A DNA stretch of 64,000 bases from an uncultured Lachnospiraceae bacterium (GTDB taxonomy: Bacteria > Bacillota > Clostridia > Lachnospirales > Lachnospiraceae): assembly GCA_947566645.1 (NCBI GenBank), contig CANOKL010000007.1, positions 1 to 64,000 on the forward strand, in the 5' to 3' direction. The notes under the pieces are model-generated. The model was not told where the DNA came from. It worked only from the letters and a program-made list of their open reading frames with translations, and searched no databases. Made by a program: the position numbers and the translations under genes. Shown here in pieces: positions 1 through 9,400 of this stretch (within the stretch, counting starts at the first letter, position 1; each line of letters begins with the position of its first letter).

Positions 1-15
1 AAAATGGATGTGTCG

Positions 16-45
16 AATAATCTGTGATGATTTACACAGATTATT
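16..45. other. hairpin downstream of the first small gene
   Basis: An 11-bp perfect stem (AATAATCTGTG / CACAGATTATT) with an 8-nt loop lies just past the stop of the minus-strand gene that follows. A run of T is weak on either strand, so it may be a terminator, a processing hairpin or part of an unseen neighbour. Confidence 0.45.
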
Positions 46-66
46 TTACACACCCTCCCCAATTGG

Positions 67-258
67 TTATTCTTTTATCTCATCAATCTCTGTAAGATTG
101 ACGCCCAAGGAGGTCAGTACTGCCTTTATGGATTTATAATCCTTTTTTAATCCTTCGTATGTTTCAATTGCATGTTCTTTTTTTGATGTCTTCATATGCT
201 GCTGAATCTTTTGAAAATCATGGACAGCTCTTTCAATAACTTCAGCGCTGTCTGGCAT
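67..258 (-). CDS. small conserved-looking protein of unknown function
   Basis: This is a 63-residue, highly charged, probably helical protein with no signal peptide, membrane segment or cysteine. I do not recognise a family. It is supported as a real gene by a strong ribosome site (AGGTGAAAGG, about 4 nt before the ATG), a complete frame and a hairpin just past its stop. It stands alone on the minus strand at the window edge, so its operon context cannot be judged. Confidence 0.6.
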   Translation of the reverse strand: MPDSAEVIERAVHDFQKIQQHMKTSKKEHAIETYEGLKKDYKSIKAVLTSLGVNLTEIDEIKE

Positions 259-415
259 ATCCTTTCACCTGCCTTCTCGGTGCTTTACGTCTCGGGGAGT
301 CATGCTTTTTCATGCAAGCATGAAACGTATGGCCTTTTGACGCTTGCATCATATTATCTGCTAGTTTTATTATAAGCGCTTAGGGAAAAAGTGTAAAGGG
401 GCGGCTTTCTTTTGC

Positions 416-443
416 TTGATATTTTGCGTGGAAAGGGTATACT
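416..443 (+). promoter_or_regulatory. sigma-A type promoter, first of a duplicated pair
   Basis: TTGATA and TATACT hexamers are separated by 16 nt, upstream of the frameshifted AAA-ATPase gene. The hexamers, the spacer and the bases after the -10 are nearly identical to those at 2104-2131. Confidence 0.7.
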
Positions 444-470
444 TAAAGAAAAGCAGAGATAAAGTTGCTA

Positions 471-503
471 CTCACGGCAGATTTCATCGGCCATGAGCAT
501 ATT
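471..503. repeat. short imperfect palindrome (ACTCACGG type)
   Basis: ACTCACGGCAGATTTCATCG followed by a GCCATGAG arm. The same core recurs at 6405-6437 with perfect arms. It overlaps the leader of the AAA-ATPase gene, between promoter and start codon, so it could affect that mRNA. Confidence 0.5.
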
Positions 504-533
504 TCTGAACAGTTCCTAAGGAGGAGGGCATAT

Positions 534-2014
534 ATGAGGAAGCGTTTCAACACAACAGGACTGTGTTACCCGGATGAGCACTACATGGTGAATATGGAAA
601 AACGGTTGGATGATACAAAGACCCTGGTGGACCGTGGAGAATATTTCATTATTAACCGGGCGCGCCAATATGGAAAAACTACGACTCTCAATTTGCTGGC
701 GGAGCGGCTGAAGGAAGAATATGTTGTCTTTTCTATCAGTTTTGAGGGAATGGGGAAAGAGGAATATGCTTCGGCAGACTCCTTCTGCCGGAATTTTTAC
801 AGCCTTCTGAATGACGAATTTTTATATCATACAGTAGAGGGTATTCCGGATACGCTGTGCGCAGAGTGTGAAAAGCGAAGCAGAGGAGAACTGCCAAGGC
901 CTGGAATGGGAGGACTGTCGGATTTTATTTCCTATCTGTGCAGGGAGGCGGACAGACCGGTCGTACTGATGATTGATGAGGTGGACCAGGCGGGGAACCA
1001 TGAGACGTTTCTGACGTTTTTAGGTATGCTGCGTAAAAAATTTCTGGCAAGACGAAAACTGCCTACGTTTTATTCAGTGATTCTTGCCGGTGTCTATGAT
1101 ATAAAAAATATGAAACTGAAGATCCGGGATGACACAGAGCACCAGTACAACAGCCCATGGAACATTGCAGCGGATTTTATGGTGAATATGAGCTTTTCAG
1201 TACAGGATATTTCGGGTATGCTGGCTGATTATGAGAAGGATGCCTGCACTGGAATGGAAGTTTCAAAAATGGCAGAGCTTATATGGGACTATACATCCGG
1301 GTATCCGTTTCTGGTATCCAGGATCTGCAAAATCCTGGACGAATATATTCCAGGGAGACACGAGTTCCCAGATTTGCGGGCAGCATGGACAAAGGAAGGA
1401 TTTCTGGAGGCTGTTAAGATCCTGCAGGCAGAATCCAATACATTATTTGACGATATGGTAAAGAAACTGAATGATTTCCCGGAGCTTAAAAAGGCATTAT
1501 ACAGTATTCTGTTTCAAGGCGAACGGGTTCCTTTTAATGTTTATAATAATGTGATTAATCTTGGCGTTATGTTTGGCTTCATAAAAAAGAGCACTAACGG
1601 CGAAAATATCGCGGTTTCTAACCGGATATTCGAAACACAGTTATATAATTTGTTTATTTCTGAGGAACTGCTTAACAGTTCCATGTATAAAGCAGCATCC
1701 GACGCAGATTTTTTCTGCTTTATCTGAAGCCGATTATCAATGGAGTTGGGAATTTTTATGTGGAGGCAAGAACAAGAAACAGACGCAGGACAGACGTGAT
1801 TATCGACTACCGGGGGCAGCAGTTTGTCTGTGAACTTAAGATCTGGCATGGAGATGAGTATAATCGCAGGGGAGAGAGGCAGCTGATGGATTATCTTGAT
1901 GCGTACCACCTTACGACAGGCTATATGCTGAGCTTCAATTTTAATAAGAAGAAGGAGACAGGGGTGCATAAAGTCCGGCTTGGACAAAAAGTATTGATTG
2001 AAGCAGTGGTCTGA
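534..2014 (+). pseudogene. AAA-ATPase-like / PD-(D/E)XK nuclease-domain gene, split by a -1 frameshift
   Basis: Frame 1 runs 534-1727 and holds an AAA-ATPase-like domain: a P-loop region (RARQYGKTTTL) near residue 45 and a Walker B strand (VVLMIDEVDQ). It ends in TGA at 1725-1727. Reading on in the -1 frame from about 1709 gives an uninterrupted C-terminal nuclease domain (D and ELK in VIIDYRGQQFVCELK) to 2014. That tail is what the family normally carries in the same polypeptide. The switch falls in a six-T run whose frame-0 reading is T TTT TTC, a canonical -1 slippery heptamer. The ATG at 534 is chosen over the one at 465 because AAGGAGGAGG lies 6 nt before it. The family is widespread in gut Firmicutes and Bacteroidetes and has no settled function. 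A one-base deletion, a sequencing error or recoding could each explain the split. Confidence 0.8.
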
Positions 2015-2020
2015 GGACGA

Positions 2021-2058
2021 TTTGGGACGGGGCATTTTTAAAAATGCCCCGTCCCAAA
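2021..2058. repeat. GGGGACGGGGC-family palindrome, copy 1
   Basis: A 38-bp perfect palindrome with outer arm TTTGGGACGGGGCATTTTT. It lies 7 bp after the end of the nuclease-domain frame and may act as a terminator. It belongs to a dispersed family with eight copies in this window. Confidence 0.9.
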
Positions 2059-2103
2059 TTGGCTGCTCTTATCAATCTTTGTAAATGCATTTTCCTTTTT
2101 TAC

Positions 2104-2131
2104 TTGATATTTTGTGTGGGAAGGGTATACT
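2104..2131 (+). promoter_or_regulatory. sigma-A type promoter, second of a duplicated pair
   Basis: TTGATA, 16 nt, TATACT, followed by TTAAAG, as at 416-443. It drives the secreted protein that starts at 2199. Confidence 0.7.
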
Positions 2132-2198
2132 TAAAGTGGAAGGATGATTAGGGACTGCAAAGGGTTCTATTAAGAAAAGAAAGGAAGCAGAATAATTT

Positions 2199-3071
2199 AT
2201 GAAAAAGAAAATTTCCCCTGTGTTTTTGACATTTATCACGATGATCTTCAGCCTGGTGTTCTGTGGGGTACGGACGCAGGCGGCATCGCTGGGGCCGGTG
2301 AACGGGCTTGATCCAGACAATAAAGTATGTTCAATTTCCAATGATATAACAAATGATGGGAAGAAGGATACAATCCGTTTCCGAATTACGGCCCGGGATA
2401 AGTATTTTTGTAACAAAGCCTATGTTTATGTAAATGGAAAACAGGCTCTGACCTTGAATGTCAGCGGCTGTACCAGTATTCTTTTCCGCCATATTTCCTG
2501 TTCCAAAAAGAAGAACTACCTTCAGATTGAGGCATATTCCGATGGACGCTGCATGGAGATGAATAAGATCTACAGATACTCCAAAGGCAGGCTGGCTGCA
2601 GCCGCTGACTTTGCCGGACGGGACTACGAGAGCGCCACTGTCACGAAAGTAACCTCATCCTGTATTGAAGTTAAATTCTCAGCCCAGCCGGTGGAAACCG
2701 GACGTATGGAATGGAGCTTTCAATATAAGCCTGCAGGCAGTAAGCTGAAGCTTAAGAGCAATACGGTTCCAGTGGCGAGCATGCTCGGAAGTTTAAGCTG
2801 GCCTTCGGACGGATACCATAAATATTTTAAGAAGAACCAGTTTGTCACCGCAGCCGGACGCGCTTACTATACAACCTCCGGTCTTAGGAAAAAAGCATTT
2901 ACCACGAAAAGAGGCGATGTGGTTACACTTAAAAAAGTAAAGATCTCCCAAAAGAAAATGTATCTTTGCTTTAAGAAGGGAAAAAAGACCGGATGGGTTC
3001 GGATTAAAGGCGAGTACGGCTATGGCAGAAAGGAATGGTATCAGGGCGTTGCGCAAAGAGTTGCCGGATAG
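2199..3071 (+). CDS. secreted protein of unknown function
   Basis: A 290-residue protein with a clear Sec signal peptide: a lysine-rich start, about 20 hydrophobic residues, then a TQAAS cleavage region near residue 29. The early mature part holds an Asp/Asn-rich stretch (SNDITNDGKKDTIRF) that resembles calcium-binding loops of extracellular repeat proteins. The rest looks beta-rich and is very basic, with several Lys-Lys pairs and an aromatic C-terminus. There is no cell-wall anchor or catalytic motif I can name. A promoter 70 nt upstream and a palindromic repeat after the stop suggest a single-gene transcript. Confidence 0.75.
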   Translation: MKKKISPVFLTFITMIFSLVFCGVRTQAASLGPVNGLDPDNKVCSISNDITNDGKKDTIRFRITARDKYFCNKAYVYVNGKQALTLNVSGCTSILFRHISCSKKKNYLQIEAYSDGRCMEMNKIYRYSKGRLAAAADFAGRDYESATVTKVTSSCIEVKFSAQPVETGRMEWSFQYKPAGSKLKLKSNTVPVASMLGSLSWPSDGYHKYFKKNQFVTAAGRAYYTTSGLRKKAFTTKRGDVVTLKKVKISQKKMYLCFKKGKKTGWVRIKGEYGYGRKEWYQGVAQRVAG

Positions 3072-3086
3072 CGCTTGCGGGCAGTA

Positions 3087-3169
3087 ATTGGGGACGGTTC
3101 ATTTTTTGCCATAGCACGCCCGGGAAGCTCCAGTGGAGCTTCCCGGGCGAAAAATGCCCCGTCCCCAAT
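3087..3169. repeat. GGGGACGGGGC-family palindrome, copy 2, with nested hairpin
   Basis: Outer arms ATTGGGGAC / GTCCCCAAT enclose a second perfect stem (GCCCGGGAAGCTCC, an AGT loop and its complement) at 3118-3148. It sits between the convergent ends of the secreted-protein gene and purC, one base from the purC stop, and could serve as a two-way terminator. Confidence 0.9.
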
Positions 3170-3170
3170 C

Positions 3171-4031
3171 TTAAAGTGTTTCTCCTGTTAGCATCTTATA
3201 TCCTTCAAGGTATTTACCGATTGTCTTCTCGACGATTTCTTCTGGAAGTGTCCAGTCGTTGTCCGGGTTTGCTTTTAGCCAGTCGCGTGCGAACTGCTTG
3301 TCGAAGGAGGGCTGTCCGTGACCTGGTTCGTAGGTGTCAGCAGGCCAGAAGCGTGAGCTGTCCGGGGTGAGCATTTCGTCGCCGATTACGAGACTGCCGT
3401 TTTCATCCAGGCCGAATTCGAATTTTGTATCTGCGATGATGATGCCGCGTGTTAGGGCGTAGTCTGCGCATTTCTTATAGAGTGCCAGTGTGCAGTCCCT
3501 AAGCTTTGCAGCGTACTCTTCTCCCTTGCCGGGGAAATATTTTTCCAGATGGGCAATACTTTGCTCATAGGAAATGTTTTCGTCATGGTCCCCGATCTCA
3601 GCTTTGGTGGACGGGGTATAGATAGGTTCAGGCAGCTTGTCGGACTCCTTCAGCCCTTCGGGAAGGCGGATGCCGCAGACGGTGCCGTCCTTCTGGTAGC
3701 TTGCCCAGCCGCTTCCAGTGATATATCCGCGTACAATGCATTCGATTGGAAGCATTTCAAGCTTTTTACACATCATGCTGTTTCCGTCAAATTCCGGTTT
3801 CTGGAAGAATTCAGGCATGTCTTTTACATCTACGGAGATCATGTGATTCGGAAGAATGTCCTTTGTCATATCGAACCAGAACTTTGACATCTGGGTGAGG
3901 ACAGTGCCTTTTTTGGTCACATCGTTTTTCAGGATCACATCAAAGCAGCTGATGCGGTCAGTGGCAACCATAATCAGGCTGTCACCATTGTCATAGATTT
4001 CCCGTACTTTTCCTTCTTTTACTGGCTTCAT
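3171..4031 (-). CDS. purC: phosphoribosylaminoimidazole-succinocarboxamide synthase (SAICAR synthetase)
   Basis: PurC joins aspartate to CAIR in an ATP-dependent step of de novo purine synthesis in the cytoplasm. The N-terminus carries the family's [15 protein letters not shown] nucleotide-binding loop and [13 protein letters not shown]. Further on come the substrate-binding [14 protein letters not shown] motif and IADTKFEFG near the C-terminal third. The length (286 residues) fits the longer bacterial PurC form. The ATG at 4029-4031 is preferred because AAAGAAAGG lies 10 nt upstream, whereas the ATG three codons earlier is too close to that site. No other pur gene is adjacent. Confidence 0.96.
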   Translation of the reverse strand: MKPVKEGKVREIYDNGDSLIMVATDRISCFDVILKNDVTKKGTVLTQMSKFWFDMTKDILPNHMISVDVKDMPEFFQKPEFDGNSMMCKKLEMLPIECIVRGYITGSGWASYQKDGTVCGIRLPEGLKESDKLPEPIYTPSTKAEIGDHDENISYEQSIAHLEKYFPGKGEEYAAKLRDCTLALYKKCADYALTRGIIIADTKFEFGLDENGSLVIGDEMLTPDSSRFWPADTYEPGHGQPSFDKQFARDWLKANPDNDWTLPEEIVEKTIGKYLEGYKMLTGETL

Positions 4032-4072
4032 AATTATCATACCTTTCTTTTGTTTATTGTTGAAATAAAAAA

Positions 4073-4315
4073 TTATTTGTTTTTCAGTGCTTCTATGAGT
4101 TCGATATCGTCTGGCTTCAGGCGTATATTGGTGCAGTACGTCTTTTCATCCGGTGTGGTAACATTGATCTCAATAAGAGTTCCCTCCTTAAGAGCTTCCT
4201 GTGATACGGCCCGCAGAAACAGCGGGAATTTGGGATGATTGACTCGGAAGCGGTCTATGCCTGCTTTCAATTGCTGCAGCATGGCAAGCTGGTTAAAATT
4301 CATATCCATAGACAT
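4073..4315 (-). CDS. small protein of unknown function
   Basis: An 80-residue soluble protein with an amphipathic N-terminal helix and a short beta-rich middle. I do not recognise a named domain. A good ribosome site (AAAGGAG) precedes three closely spaced in-frame ATGs, so the exact start is uncertain by up to four codons. It lies just upstream of purC on the same strand with about 40 nt between them, so they may be co-transcribed. Confidence 0.7.
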   Translation of the reverse strand: MSMDMNFNQLAMLQQLKAGIDRFRVNHPKFPLFLRAVSQEALKEGTLIEINVTTPDEKTYCTNIRLKPDDIELIEALKNK

Positions 4316-4448
4316 TCAACTCCTTTACATATTACTCTAAAATGTATTATACTGTAATTGCTAGACAGCATCCGCGAACCTGGCGGATACTTATATTATA
4401 CTCAATTTTTACGAGATAGTCAAAATGAATTACAATGGGGAATGGAAT

Positions 4449-5243
4449 ATGGATCTGGAATATGCAAAAAGAAGATTTGAGGAATACCTGGACGGATATG
4501 ACAGGGGAAATGACAAGGTACGGCTGAAGATTGTGCATACATACGGTGTGATGGAGTGCAGCAGGCAGATTGCAGAACGTCTGGGCCTTTCGAAGGAGGA
4601 TGAAAGTCTCGCAGAGCTGATCGGGCTTCTGCATGACATCGGGAGATTCGAGCAGCTTAAGAGATTTGACAGCTTTGAGCCCGGGACCATGGATCATGCA
4701 GCATTCGGCGCAGAGATCCTCTTTACAGAGGGGATGATCAGGGAGTTTGTCAGGGAAGATACAGAGGATGATATTATCAGGACAGCGATTCTTAAGCACA
4801 GCGATTTTAAGCTTGAGGGAATAGATGGGGAAAGGACTCTCCTTCACGCGAAGCTGATCCGTGACGCAGACAAGCTGGATAACTGCAGGGTGAAGCTGGA
4901 AGATCCCATAGAGACGCTGCTTGGAGTATCGAAGGAGGAAGCCGGAAGAAGCAGAATCAGCCCGGAGGTCATGGAACAGTTCATGAGCGGAAATTCCATA
5001 CGGTCAGAGACACGGAAGACGAAGATGGATTACTGGGTATCCTACCTTGCATACTTTTTTGATATTAATTTTCACGTGTCCCTGGATATCATACGGGAAC
5101 AAAGGTATGCAGAGCGAATAATAGAAAGGATTCCCTGCGAAGACCAGGATACGGCACAAAAGATGGAGATAATACGGAGGAAGCTTAAGAGTCTGCTTTC
5201 CCCGGAGCAGCCCCTTTCGGAGTGCTGCCAGATCTGCCCATAA
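4449..5243 (+). CDS. HD-domain phosphohydrolase-like protein
   Basis: A 264-residue protein. It contains an HD-superfamily metal site: His in KIVHTYGV, the HD pair in LIGLLHDIGR, a conserved His in DHAAFGAEILF, and Asp in IRDADKLDN. Such proteins cleave phosphoester bonds of nucleotides, but the substrate cannot be read from sequence. The ATG at 4449, with a GGGGAATGG box in front, is preferred to the ATG at 4425. It lies 21 nt before the antiporter gene, consistent with a two-gene operon. Confidence 0.8.
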   Translation: MDLEYAKRRFEEYLDGYDRGNDKVRLKIVHTYGVMECSRQIAERLGLSKEDESLAELIGLLHDIGRFEQLKRFDSFEPGTMDHAAFGAEILFTEGMIREFVREDTEDDIIRTAILKHSDFKLEGIDGERTLLHAKLIRDADKLDNCRVKLEDPIETLLGVSKEEAGRSRISPEVMEQFMSGNSIRSETRKTKMDYWVSYLAYFFDINFHVSLDIIREQRYAERIIERIPCEDQDTAQKMEIIRRKLKSLLSPEQPLSECCQICP

Positions 5244-5264
5244 GAGGGAGAAGGAGAGAATGAT

Positions 5265-6209
5265 ATGATTAAGACTGTTTTATTATTTATAATCGGACTG
5301 ATTCTGATCTGCGCGGGGGGAGACCGCCTTGTGGAGGCAGCGGTTGCAATCGCCAGAAAGCTTAAGATTTCCGAGATTGTGGTGGGGGCGACGATTGTGA
5401 GCCTTGGCACAACCCTTCCGGAAATACTTGTCTCAACTACTGCAGCCTTTGACGGCTCTTCTGCCGTTGCCGCAGGAAATGCATTTGGCTCTATTATATG
5501 TAATACATCGCTGATCGCCGGGCTTACACAGACAATCCGGCCATCAAAAAAAATATCACAGGCCTCCATTGGATGGAGATGTAATTTCTTTTTCCTGGTT
5601 GTTATAGCAATGGAGATCTGGGGAATCGCAGCAGGGGAATTCAACCGCCCGGCAGGTCTCATGATGTTAGCCGGGTTTGCATTCTATGCATGGATGAATA
5701 TCAAAAGTTCGTCCGGCGAAGAAGAGACCACGGAAGACAGCGGACAGACTTCCATCGTAAAGCAGATTGTGATTCTGGCAGTATGTGCGGCGCTTCTCTA
5801 CATAGGTGCAAATCTTCTGGTAGATAACGGCATCCTTATCGCCCGGGAGGCAGGAGTGCCTGAGCGGGTAATTGCCGTAACCTTTATCGCTCTTGGAACC
5901 TCTCTTCCCGAGCTTGTAACCTCTGTCATGTCATTAGTAAAAGGATACGGGAATGTAGGCCTCGGCAACATCATCGGCGCCAATATCTTGAACCTTCTGC
6001 TAGTGATCGGCATCCCGGCAGCCGTAACCGGAATCCCCCTGGAGAGCCAGACACTTGCAGTGGATATCCCCCTTGCCATTATAGTCATGGCAGTTCTCTT
6101 AGTGCCGATCCTGATCCGGAAGCGGTCCTCCAGGGTACAGGGGATCGCCCTCTTAGGAATTTACGCGGCCTATTGCATTACATCCTTTTTGGGGACAGGT
6201 CATTTTTAA
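5265..6209 (+). CDS. calcium/sodium antiporter (CaCA family, YrbG-like)
   Basis: A 314-residue inner-membrane protein with about ten hydrophobic segments in two homologous halves. Each half carries a CaCA alpha-repeat: SLGTTLPEILVST with a GN..GSI motif in the first, and ALGTSLPELVTSV with GNIIGANILN in the second. The paired acidic residues in these repeats bind Ca2+/Na+ in characterised exchangers. The expected role is Ca2+ efflux driven by Na+ entry, though K+ dependence cannot be judged. A ribosome site (AGAAGGAGAG) precedes the ATG. It closely follows the HD-domain gene. Confidence 0.9.
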   Translation: MIKTVLLFIIGLILICAGGDRLVEAAVAIARKLKISEIVVGATIVSLGTTLPEILVSTTAAFDGSSAVAAGNAFGSIICNTSLIAGLTQTIRPSKKISQASIGWRCNFFFLVVIAMEIWGIAAGEFNRPAGLMMLAGFAFYAWMNIKSSSGEEETTEDSGQTSIVKQIVILAVCAALLYIGANLLVDNGILIAREAGVPERVIAVTFIALGTSLPELVTSVMSLVKGYGNVGLGNIIGANILNLLLVIGIPAAVTGIPLESQTLAVDIPLAIIVMAVLLVPILIRKRSSRVQGIALLGIYAAYCITSFLGTGHF

Positions 6210-6246
6210 TCTGGGACGGGGCATTTTTAAAATTGCCCCGTCCCCA
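6189..6246. repeat. GGGGACGGGGC-family palindrome, copy 3
   Basis: A perfect-arm palindrome (GGGACGGGGC / GCCCCGTCCC) is preceded by a degenerate half (GGGGACAGGTCATTTTTAAT). The same two-part arrangement occurs at copy 4. It overlaps the last codons of the antiporter gene. Confidence 0.85.
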
Positions 6247-6307
6247 ACTTATATCTTTACAAAAATTTTACTCTTCATTATAATGTATTTATTGAGAGAT
6301 TCCCGGT

Positions 6308-6351
6308 ATGTTATACTGTGCGCCAGATAAATCTGCCGCACAGCATAACAT
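6308..6351. other. long stem-loop upstream of the SNF2 gene
   Basis: Fifteen-nt arms (ATGTTATACTGTGCG and its complement with one mismatch) flank a 14-nt loop. A TTATACT sequence inside the left arm could be a -10 box. The 280-bp gap holds this hairpin and two repeat palindromes but no gene. Confidence 0.5.
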
Positions 6352-6404
6352 GATGCGCACAGCCGTATAAGGAAGTATGCCGCTCTGCGGCTGCGGCTTT
6401 TGCG

Positions 6405-6437
6405 ATACTCACGGCAGATTTCATCGACCGTGAGTAT
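6405..6437. repeat. palindrome (ACTCACGG type), perfect copy
   Basis: ATACTCACGG / CCGTGAGTAT arms flank a 13-nt loop. The arm and loop sequence match the imperfect copy at 471-503. Confidence 0.7.
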
Positions 6438-6486
6438 AAAATATACAAGCGTCAAAGATTATGATATTTAGAAAGAAGAATGAGAA

Positions 6487-9400
6487 ATGAGAGAATGGAA
6501 GGATGCATTCCACCAGAGTACACTGGATCAGGGGAAGGAGTTTTTTGAGAGGGGAAAGGTTCTTGAGTTCAAGGAGCATAACGGTGTTTATACCGCAGCA
6601 ATTATAGACAGGCAGAGATATGGCATCAGGATTGTTGCAAAGGGAGAGGACGAGCCCTATAAGATGAGCTGCAAATGCCCTCTTGCAAAGGGAGGGGGAA
6701 AGTGTAAGCATATGGCGGCACTTCTGTATGCGATTGAGGCAGATGGGGCTGATGCAAAAGGAAATACGCAGGAGGCAGGGCAGAATATGGTGCAAAAACA
6801 GGAGGCTCCAGAGACAAAGTCTGTGCCGGAGGCAGGAGAACAGGCTGACGTGCAGGAAAGGGAGAGAACGGGCACAGAAGAAAAGAAGGACGAAACCAGG
6901 GAGACAACAGGTATAGAAGAAAAAAAGGATGAATCCAGAACCCGTAAGAGGGGCAGGCCGAGAAAAGAAAAAAAGGAAGAAACCGAACAGAAAGAAAAGG
7001 CAGATCAGGCAAAGAAAAAGGAAGAAACCGGACAGGAAGAAAAGACTGATCAGGCAAAGAAAAGGGAGGAAACCGAACAGAAAGAAAAGACTGATCAGGT
7101 AAAGAAAAAGGAAGGAACCGAACAGAAAGAAAAGACAGGTCAGGCAAAGAAAAAGAAAACAAAAGCGGATAAGGCAGAGTCTGGGGAGGCGAAGCAGACT
7201 AAGACAGAGATACAGGCAGAAGTACAGGAAGAGACACAGCAGGATGAAGGGGAATACTATATCTTATCTGAGGACGGCATTCAGAAGAAGACGCCTGTAG
7301 AAAATGTGGTTCAGACGGCACCTGCGGCTTATGAGGAATATTCTTATTTTGACTGCAGTCAGATTTTTGATTCCTGTGGATTTACCAAAAGTGACGTCAA
7401 GAATGCGATGGAAATAAAGCGCAGGGGTCTTGTGACGCTCAAGGATGTCCATACAGGATATACATATAATGAAGATGGGCAGGTCGGAGAGGCGGAGGCT
7501 GTCGGAAAGGAGGGGAAATACTCCTTCCCTATGCGGGTTCTTTTTTCCAGAACGAAGATTCTGCATGCAGAGTGTCACTGCAAAGAGTGCGAGAGGAATT
7601 ACTGGAGATTTTATGAGCAAAAATACTGTGCATATACTGCAGCGGCCCTGAAGCTGGCGGAGGAGCAGCTTAAGAAGAATCCCATAGGAAATGCCACAGA
7701 CAGGCGGGGAAATGGTCTTTTGTGGTCATTCAGACGCAGGCAGGTGAATCAGGCAGTATCTGATACGATGGGGCAGAGTGTTATGCTGACTCCTCGCCTT
7801 ATGGTACGGGAAGGGAATCTTGCACTTACCTTTAAGGTTGGTCAGGGGAAGCAGTATGTCATTAAGGATCTCCAGGAGTTTTATCATAATGTCAGGAATT
7901 CTGCCATGGATACCTATGGAACAACAGGTACGCAGATCAGCCACCATATTGACAACTTTACGGATAAGGGCAGGGAATGGATAGCATTTATCGGGAGTAC
8001 AGTGCAGGAGGAGAAGCGGTTTGAGGAGAAGCTGATTGAGGCGAGAACTTATTCGAAGCGTGCACTGGGCAAAAAGAATGAAGTGGAGCTCTATGGATGG
8101 AAGCTGGATCAGTTTTATGAGACAGCGGCACAGGAGAAGGTGGCTTTTGAGAACCGGGCAGAGAAAAAGAGGGGGGAAATGACATTTTCCAAAGGGAATC
8201 CCCGTATTACCATGACGATCCGGAAAAATTATATGAAAAGTAAGATCTTTCAGGGAATTGAAGTGGAGTGCAATCTTCCTTATCTTTTCTTCGGGGCAAA
8301 GACCGCGTATTACATGAAGGATAATACCTTTTTCCAGATGGACGAGGAATATGTGAAGCGTATCCGGCCATTTACGGACTATGCAGACGGGACGTCATTT
8401 ACCTTCCAGATCGGACGACGTGAGATGGCGGACTTTTACTATATTCTCCTCCCAAAGCTCAGGGATGTGATTGACATCATGGAGGAGGATCCGGAGGAGA
8501 TTGAGAAGTACCTGCCGCCGGAGGTGGAATTTGTGTTTTATCTTGACGCAGAGAAAAATACAGTAACCTGCCGCCCGATGGCCCGCTATGGGACAAAAGA
8601 AATTTCGATTCTGGATGATTTCGCAGACAGCAGTGTTCCGAGACAGAGGGCGAGGGAAGAGGAGGTCCTCTTTCTTCTCAGTCAATGGCTGCCATACCAT
8701 GAGGTGGAGACGGATGAGATTCACTGCGGGGAGGATGAGGGACTGCTGTATCAGTTCCTGGAGAAGGGCGTGGGGGCACTGCTGGCCCTGGGAGAGGTGC
8801 AGTGCACAAAACGATTCTCCAATCTGAATGTGGCACGGCAGATCAAGATGACAACCGGAGTCTCCGTGTCTTCGGGTCTTCTGAACCTGGAGATCTCGGC
8901 AGAGGATATCTCGCAGCAGGAGCTGCTTGACATTTTAAACAGCTACCGCCTGAAGAAGAAATACCACCGTCTCAAAAACGGTGATTTTATGGGACTTGAG
9001 GATGATTCCCTGAAGATGTTAGACGAGATGATGCGCGTCATGCATCTGTCTCCAAAGGAATTTATAAAGGGAAACATGCAGGTGCCGCTGTACCGTACCC
9101 TTTATTTAGACAAGCTTCTGGAGGAAAACGAAGATATTTACAGTGAACGGGATGAATATTTCCGCAATCTCGTGAGGGAATTTAAGACGGTTAATGATTC
9201 TGACTTTAAGCTTCCGGCATCTCTGAAAAAGATCATGAGAAATTATCAGAAAAAGGGATACCGGTGGCTCCGGACACTGGAGAGCTGCCAGTTTGGCGGC
9301 ATTCTGGCAGATGACATGGGACTTGGGAAGACCCTGCAGGTTATCGCGGTCCTCCTTGCCGCCAGAGAGGAAGGAAAGAAAGGGACATCCCTTGTGGTTG

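Noticed and set aside
6626..7162. 178-residue Ser/Phe/Leu-rich minus-strand frame
   Set aside because: It is the antisense shadow of the Lys/Glu-rich repeats in the SNF2 gene.
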